A stretch of DNA of 38,720 nt from Planctomycetales bacterium (lineage in GTDB: Bacteria > Planctomycetota > Planctomycetia > Pirellulales > Pirellulaceae), in the NCBI GenBank assembly GCA_020426845.1, contig JAGQPF010000379.1:1-38720 (forward strand), written 5' to 3'. Positions 34,804 through 38,720 of this stretch are shown here, piece by piece. The number at the start of each line of letters is the position of its first letter. Position 1 is the first letter of the stretch. The notes under the pieces are model-generated. The model was not told the origin of the DNA. It saw only the letters and a list, made by a program, of their open reading frames with translations, and made no database searches. A program made the position numbers and the translations under genes.

Positions 34804-36582
34804 TTAAGGAGCCGGCGGCTGCTCCAGCAGGGCGTCAACCATCGCGTCGCGAACTGCATGTGGCGCGAGCGGAGCGTACTCCTGCTCGGTCAGCCGGCGA
34901 CCGAGTTTCTGCTCGATGGCAAACAATCCGAAGATGCGATTGACGGCGTATGGATCCTTGAGCAACGGCAGCAGTTGGGCGACCGCGTCCGGCGTCTCGG
35001 AGCGCGCCATCGCGTCGGAGGCGATTAGACGCACCAGCGGCTGGGCATGGTTCAGCCAGGCCTCGCCGAGTGGCCGATCGAGCTCGCCGTAGGCCTGCTC
35101 CGCCTTGTCGGACAAGCGAATCCCCGTATGCCAACCAGCGTTCAATTCGTCAACTGTCCATTGGATCGATTGATCCAGGTGGCACAGGTTGCAGGCATTG
35201 GGAGCGCCGACGTCCAACATCTTGCGATCCGTCGGCGAGCTGATATGGTGCGTTCGGATGACGTTGTCCAGTCCTTGCACCACTCGCGGCATGTGACAAT
35301 CCAGGCAGGACGCGCTGCTCGCCTCATGTCGAGTGTGCGCCTTGCGTTTCGCTCCATCGCGGAAGCGGTCGTGGCATGACACGCACTTGTCGGCAATCAC
35401 CTGTTCGCTGTGCAGGCCGCCATGCGGTCCGGCGAGGTGAGGACTGTGGCAGTCCACGCAACGGAGCTGTTGCTGGCAGGCGCCGCTCTTGAGGTCCAAT
35501 GCCTCGCGCGAGTTCCAGGTGGCGGCGCCGTTGGGATAGCAAGTGACTTGCGCGCAATGGCATTGCGTGCAGATCGAGTTAATGTGTTGGGGCGTCTGCG
35601 TGAGCTCGCTGTTGGTCAGCGACCTGACCGCGGCCGGCAGAGCCAGACTGGGGCTGGCCGGATGGTACTTGGTCGGCTTTTGATGCTCAACATGCTCGCG
35701 ACCGCCGAAGTGGCAGCTCTCGCAGCTGATGCCGAGCGTCACTAAATCCTCCGGCTGCAGCTTGCCCCACTGCTTGGCGTGCGTCCCGTCGGAGAAGCGA
35801 AAGTCCTCGGGCGCGAAGCCGGTCCCGCGGCCGAACGAGATGCGGAACTGGTACGGATAGGTGTTATGGCAGTACAGGCAGTTGTACTCCCACTTGATCT
35901 CTTGCTGATGCGTCTCCAGCGCTTTGGTCTGCTCCGCGACGCTGACCGCCTCCTGATCGTAGGCGCTGTCGAAATAGCTGACCGGAGTCCACATCTTGCG
36001 TTTCATCCAGTAGCCGAACGGCAGCTTGCCTTCCATGGTGTAGGCGTGATGATCCTTCGGCTCCGGGCCTTTGACTTGCAGGCCGATATACATCTGAGTC
36101 ACGCGAGAGCCGACCGTGCGCGTCACGCGAAAACGACGCTCGAGCTGGTCGCCGACGAAGATCGACATGTAGTACTGCTCGTCTTCGGTCTCGAACGTCA
36201 CATGACCGCTGCCGTAATCGATGCGAACTCCCGAGAAGTCACCCAGCACGGACGTCGCCGAGGGGTTGAGATTCATCCGGCTGTGCGGGTGAGTTTGCCA
36301 GTGCTCAAACTGCTTGGCGTGACATTTGGCACACGCCTCTGGGCCAACGTAGTCGTCCGGGTGAATGTTGCTGTAATCCTCGTCGGTGAAGGCCACATCC
36401 CGGCTGGCGGGCGAACCGGCTGGCGAATTCGCTTTGGAGCCGAACACGAACGGCCGCTCGGAGTTCGCGCTTGAAGACCGCGGTTCGTCGGACGACCTCG
36501 GGGGCTCGCCAGCATCCTGGAACAGCCACGCCGACGCCGCCACCAGGCAGATGATGCCGATCAGGAAGAGCAGGTTTTTCAT
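34804..36582 (-). CDS. Octaheme c-type cytochrome, exported
   Basis: A 592-residue protein with an N-terminal hydrophobic signal or anchor (LLFLIGIICLVAASAWLF, 4-21). Eight CXXCH haem-binding motifs are visible: CAKCH, CLYCH, CESCH, CTQCH, CVDCH, CVSCH, CLDCH and CNLCH. All are standard; I see no CXXCK. The first motif, in GPEACAKCHAKQFEHW, is like the cytochrome c554 family. After the last haem the C-terminal 140 residues have no cysteines and look helical, HEAT-like (PLVRLIASDAMAR, AVAQLLPLLKDP). Octaheme proteins include hydroxylamine oxidoreductase, nitrite and tetrathionate reductases; the fold here is not assigned. Expected in the periplasm as an electron carrier or oxidoreductase. Confidence 0.88.
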   Translation of the reverse strand: MKNLLFLIGIICLVAASAWLFQDAGEPPRSSDEPRSSSANSERPFVFGSKANSPAGSPASRDVAFTDEDYSNIHPDDYVGPEACAKCHAKQFEHWQTHPHSRMNLNPSATSVLGDFSGVRIDYGSGHVTFETEDEQYYMSIFVGDQLERRFRVTRTVGSRVTQMYIGLQVKGPEPKDHHAYTMEGKLPFGYWMKRKMWTPVSYFDSAYDQEAVSVAEQTKALETHQQEIKWEYNCLYCHNTYPYQFRISFGRGTGFAPEDFRFSDGTHAKQWGKLQPEDLVTLGISCESCHFGGREHVEHQKPTKYHPASPSLALPAAVRSLTNSELTQTPQHINSICTQCHCAQVTCYPNGAATWNSREALDLKSGACQQQLRCVDCHSPHLAGPHGGLHSEQVIADKCVSCHDRFRDGAKRKAHTRHEASSASCLDCHMPRVVQGLDNVIRTHHISSPTDRKMLDVGAPNACNLCHLDQSIQWTVDELNAGWHTGIRLSDKAEQAYGELDRPLGEAWLNHAQPLVRLIASDAMARSETPDAVAQLLPLLKDPYAVNRIFGLFAIEQKLGRRLTEQEYAPLAPHAVRDAMVDALLEQPPAP

Positions 36583-36595
36583 GACACATCCGTAG

Positions 36596-36614
36596 CACAG
36601 GCTGCCAGCCTGTG
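36596..36614. repeat. Palindrome CACAGGCTGCCAGCCTGTG upstream of the cytochrome
   Basis: Identical to 30920-30938. It begins 13 bases upstream of the cytochrome start codon on the minus strand, so it would form a hairpin in the leader close to the ribosome-binding region. Confidence 0.85.
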
Positions 36615-36694
36615 ATGATTGTGGGCTTCGCCGCAGGTTGCAGGCTCGCGGCCTGCACTACGATTGTCTTAGGAACAGTATACCATTCCCGTTT

Positions 36695-36730
36695 AAGGAA
36701 ACCCGAATCCTTAGAGCGTTAGCGAGGGAT
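36695..36730. repeat. Second copy of the dispersed GGAAACCCGAA repeat
   Basis: AAGGAAACCCGAA, then a divergent middle (TCCTTAGAGCGT), then TAGCGAGGGAT. Both ends match the copy at 27193-27234; the centre differs and is longer. Confidence 0.55.
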
Positions 36731-36892
36731 CGGAATCGCCCACTCCGCTGCAACGCGCATTTCTCCTTGTCGAGGAGCAAACCACTGTAGCGCGGGCGAC
36801 GGTGCGCGTTGAAGCACGCACGATCGAATCGGCTGCGCACGATCGAAGCGGCCGCAAGTGAGAGCTGCAGCGAAGGGGAGAGCTCCTGCCGG

Positions 36893-38720
36893 CTAAGGCG
36901 CTTTGTCGGCCGGCGGATTCACCACGAGCGTCAAGGGCATGCTGGGCAAGGAGACCAACGTGTTGGGGCGGTCCTTGGCGTCGGGGTCTTTGTTGAACGG
37001 AACTTGAGCTTGTCCCAAGACGCACATCGTGTATTCGCCCGGACGCGTGCCGTTTTGCACCTCGATCGGCAACGTCAACTCGGTTTGCTGGCCGGTGAGA
37101 TCGGTGTTGGCCAGCTTGAAGTTGCCGGCGAAGGCGAGCGGCTGGATGGTCACCTTCTGGTCAAACTCCGGCCAGCGGCGAATCAGTCGCAATCGCGCCT
37201 CGGCCGTTTTGCCCGGTTCGACTTCCAGGCGATCCTGCTGCCACTCGAGTCGGTACGGAGCGCTGTCCCGAATGGCGACGATGTGCTCGCGCATCGGACG
37301 GCTGGAGTTATCCTGATTCCAGACACGCGCGTAGGAACGCACCTCGCGTCGCAGTTCGGTGTCCCCATCGCTTCCGGTACGAGCAGTGGCGATGAGCCGG
37401 ATCGGGCCAACGAAGTCGGCCGCATCGTCGGTTGCGGTCAGCACCAGCGTGCCGCGCGAGTTGTTGTTGATGACCGTGGGCGCCACGCTCAAACCCGGCG
37501 GCAGATCTTCGGCGGTGATCGTGATCGGATCGTTGAAACCGTGCTGCTGGTGCACGACCACATCCAGATACACCGAGCCGCCTTTCCAAACGGTCGTGCC
37601 ACCGGGGCCGGGGTTCTGGCTATGGATGACAGCGACGTAGAAGTCGGGCTGCTGGCGTCGAATTGCCAGCACGTACTGGTACCGAGCGCCGCCGCGCCGA
37701 TAACGATCTTGCACCAGCACTTTGTAGGTGCGTTTCTCGGTCAAGTTGACCATTCCGGCCGGGTCGCGCAGGTGGCCGTCAAAGGCGTTGATGCGGTGCC
37801 CGAAATCGTCGAGCTCGTTGATTCGATTGCCCTGGTCGTCGACGATCACTAGGTACGGATCCGCTCGGCCGTTGATTCGCTCGCAGTAGACGTCGAAGCC
37901 GTACTGACCGCTTTCCGGCACTTCAAACTGATACCAGTCCGCGTCTCGCGGTCGGTCAAAGCGTCCGCTGACGACTAGCGGCAACTGCACAGCGCTGGCT
38001 TGGTCGGGCGAGTCGTTCGGCTCGGACTCGAGCGTCGTTGCGGAATCGGCGACGAGAATCGGATGAGCTTGAGCGAGGCCCGAGTCGGGCGCTTGGAACT
38101 GCATGCCGGTCAACGTGCAGGTGGCGGCAGTCGGCAGTACGCTGTGGTCGGTGGGGTGCACTTGAAACCGATACCCGCCCGCCATGTCACCCACTTCCAA
38201 GCCCGCGCGAAACGGGAAAGTTCGCTGCTGGTACTGGAGCTCACCCTCGCTCCAGTCCGAAGCCGTCGCGCCGCCGAGGTTTCGTCCCAGCGCCAACAGC
38301 TCGACCTGCTGCCCTGTTTGAACGGCGCGCGGGAACACGGTCTCGACGTGAGGCTGGTCGGTGATCACCAAGCGATACGGGAAGCCTCCGCGGTAGGAGA
38401 GATCGTACACGCGGACGACATATTCGCCCGCGGCGGGGGCCGCGAAATCCAGCTGTGGATCGCGGCCGTTGTGATCGCTGCTGCTGGCCAGCAGACGCCC
38501 GTCGGAGGCGGCCAGCGTCATCGTCGCGTCCATCTGCGAGTCGAGCCTGCCTGCTCGGCAATCAATCAGGATCCTTTGGCCAGCTTGTGCCGCGAAGCGG
38601 AACTGGTCGACGTTGTTGCCGTCGGACGTGCCGGCGACGGCGCAGTTGACCGTGACCTCCTGCGCTTGTTGGGGATCGTTGTTGGGCTCGGCCTCCACGA
38701 CGTCCGTCAGGCCGCGATCG
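36893..38720 (-). CDS. Exported protein with two PPC domains (N-terminus beyond the window)
   Basis: The frame stays open to the right edge, where it reads DRGLTDVVEAEPNND, so the 5' end is outside. About 609 residues are visible. A bacterial pre-peptidase C-terminal (PPC) domain starts at EAEPNNDPQQAQEV and ends in YVVRVYDLSYRGGFPYRLVI. A second follows from ESEPNDSPDQASAV to YKVLVQDRYRRGGARYQYVL. The final third (VAVIHSQNPGPGGTTVWKGG, PAGLS-like LPPGLSVAPTVI) is probably beta-sandwich. PPC domains are found in secreted proteases and adhesion or carbohydrate-linked proteins, where they aid export or binding. No catalytic motif is visible in this part. It lies 310 bases upstream of the cytochrome on the same strand. 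Confidence 0.85.
   Translation of the reverse strand, partial: DRGLTDVVEAEPNNDPQQAQEVTVNCAVAGTSDGNNVDQFRFAAQAGQRILIDCRAGRLDSQMDATMTLAASDGRLLASSSDHNGRDPQLDFAAPAAGEYVVRVYDLSYRGGFPYRLVITDQPHVETVFPRAVQTGQQVELLALGRNLGGATASDWSEGELQYQQRTFPFRAGLEVGDMAGGYRFQVHPTDHSVLPTAATCTLTGMQFQAPDSGLAQAHPILVADSATTLESEPNDSPDQASAVQLPLVVSGRFDRPRDADWYQFEVPESGQYGFDVYCERINGRADPYLVIVDDQGNRINELDDFGHRINAFDGHLRDPAGMVNLTEKRTYKVLVQDRYRRGGARYQYVLAIRRQQPDFYVAVIHSQNPGPGGTTVWKGGSVYLDVVVHQQHGFNDPITITAEDLPPGLSVAPTVINNNSRGTLVLTATDDAADFVGPIRLIATARTGSDGDTELRREVRSYARVWNQDNSSRPMREHIVAIRDSAPYRLEWQQDRLEVEPGKTAEARLRLIRRWPEFDQKVTIQPLAFAGNFKLANTDLTGQQTELTLPIEVQNGTRPGEYTMCVLGQAQVPFNKDPDAKDRPNTLVSLPSMPLTLVVNPPADKAP

Larger units (their letters stand above)
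36583..36892. other. Repeat-rich gap upstream of the octaheme cytochrome
   Basis: A 310-base gap holding the palindrome at 36596-36614, a second inverted pair (GCAGG/CCTGC) just beyond, in GCAGGCTCGCGGCCTGC near 36640, and the dispersed GGAAACCCGAA repeat at 36695-36730. The PPC-protein gene ends at its right edge. I cannot separate a promoter from these repeats. Confidence 0.45.

Overview
The window is about 38.7 kb of high-GC bacterial chromosome. It most likely comes from a planctomycete, probably Pirellulales-like; this is inferred from gene content, not from a search. The pointers are a giant Hanks-type kinase joined to a von Willebrand factor A (vWA) domain, an FHA-GAF-SpoIIE phosphatase, a secreted protein with PPC domains, an octaheme cytochrome, an AsmA-like protein, and many short palindromic and tandem intergenic repeats. 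I found no rRNA, tRNA, CRISPR array, transposase or phage gene.

Left part (1-11 kb): the last codons of an unknown gene, nadD (minus strand), then on the plus strand priA, a ROK-family sugar kinase, a Ppx/GppA phosphatase with an HD domain, ppk1, a SixA-like phosphohistidine phosphatase and an exported neutral-ceramidase-like protein. The kinase, ppx, ppk1 and sixA genes form a compact co-directional block that looks like a polyphosphate/phosphotransfer module.

Centre (11-27 kb): everything is on the minus strand. In transcription order: a GT-C glycosyltransferase overlapping an AsmA-like inner-membrane protein by 4 bases, a DUF374-type acyltransferase, the FHA-GAF-SpoIIE phosphatase, a four-helix membrane protein, dtd, the 1,369-residue Ser/Thr kinase, and an exported beta-propeller plus Sel1-repeat protein. 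The first three suggest envelope or lipid work; the next group suggests phospho-signalling.

Right part (27-38.7 kb): an MFS transporter with a soluble insert (plus), tilS (minus), rny encoding RNase Y (plus), then on the minus strand a PPC-domain exported protein (cut by the window edge), an octaheme cytochrome c and a DUF4272 protein. The long gaps here (27.1-27.9, 29.5-29.85, 30.9-31.8 and 36.6-36.9 kb) are full of repeats: a 19-base palindrome present twice just upstream of two unrelated genes, a 26-base tandem array running into the tilS stop codon, a 66-68-base duplication, a 113-base element with inverted ends, and a dispersed GGAAACCCGAA...AGCGAGGGAT repeat.

No single locus is plainly a new defence or mobile system. 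The best leads are the kinase architecture and its phosphatase neighbour, the phosphohistidine/polyphosphate gene block, the propeller-Sel1 protein, the octaheme cytochrome next to an acidic DUF4272 protein, and the repeat families at gene boundaries.
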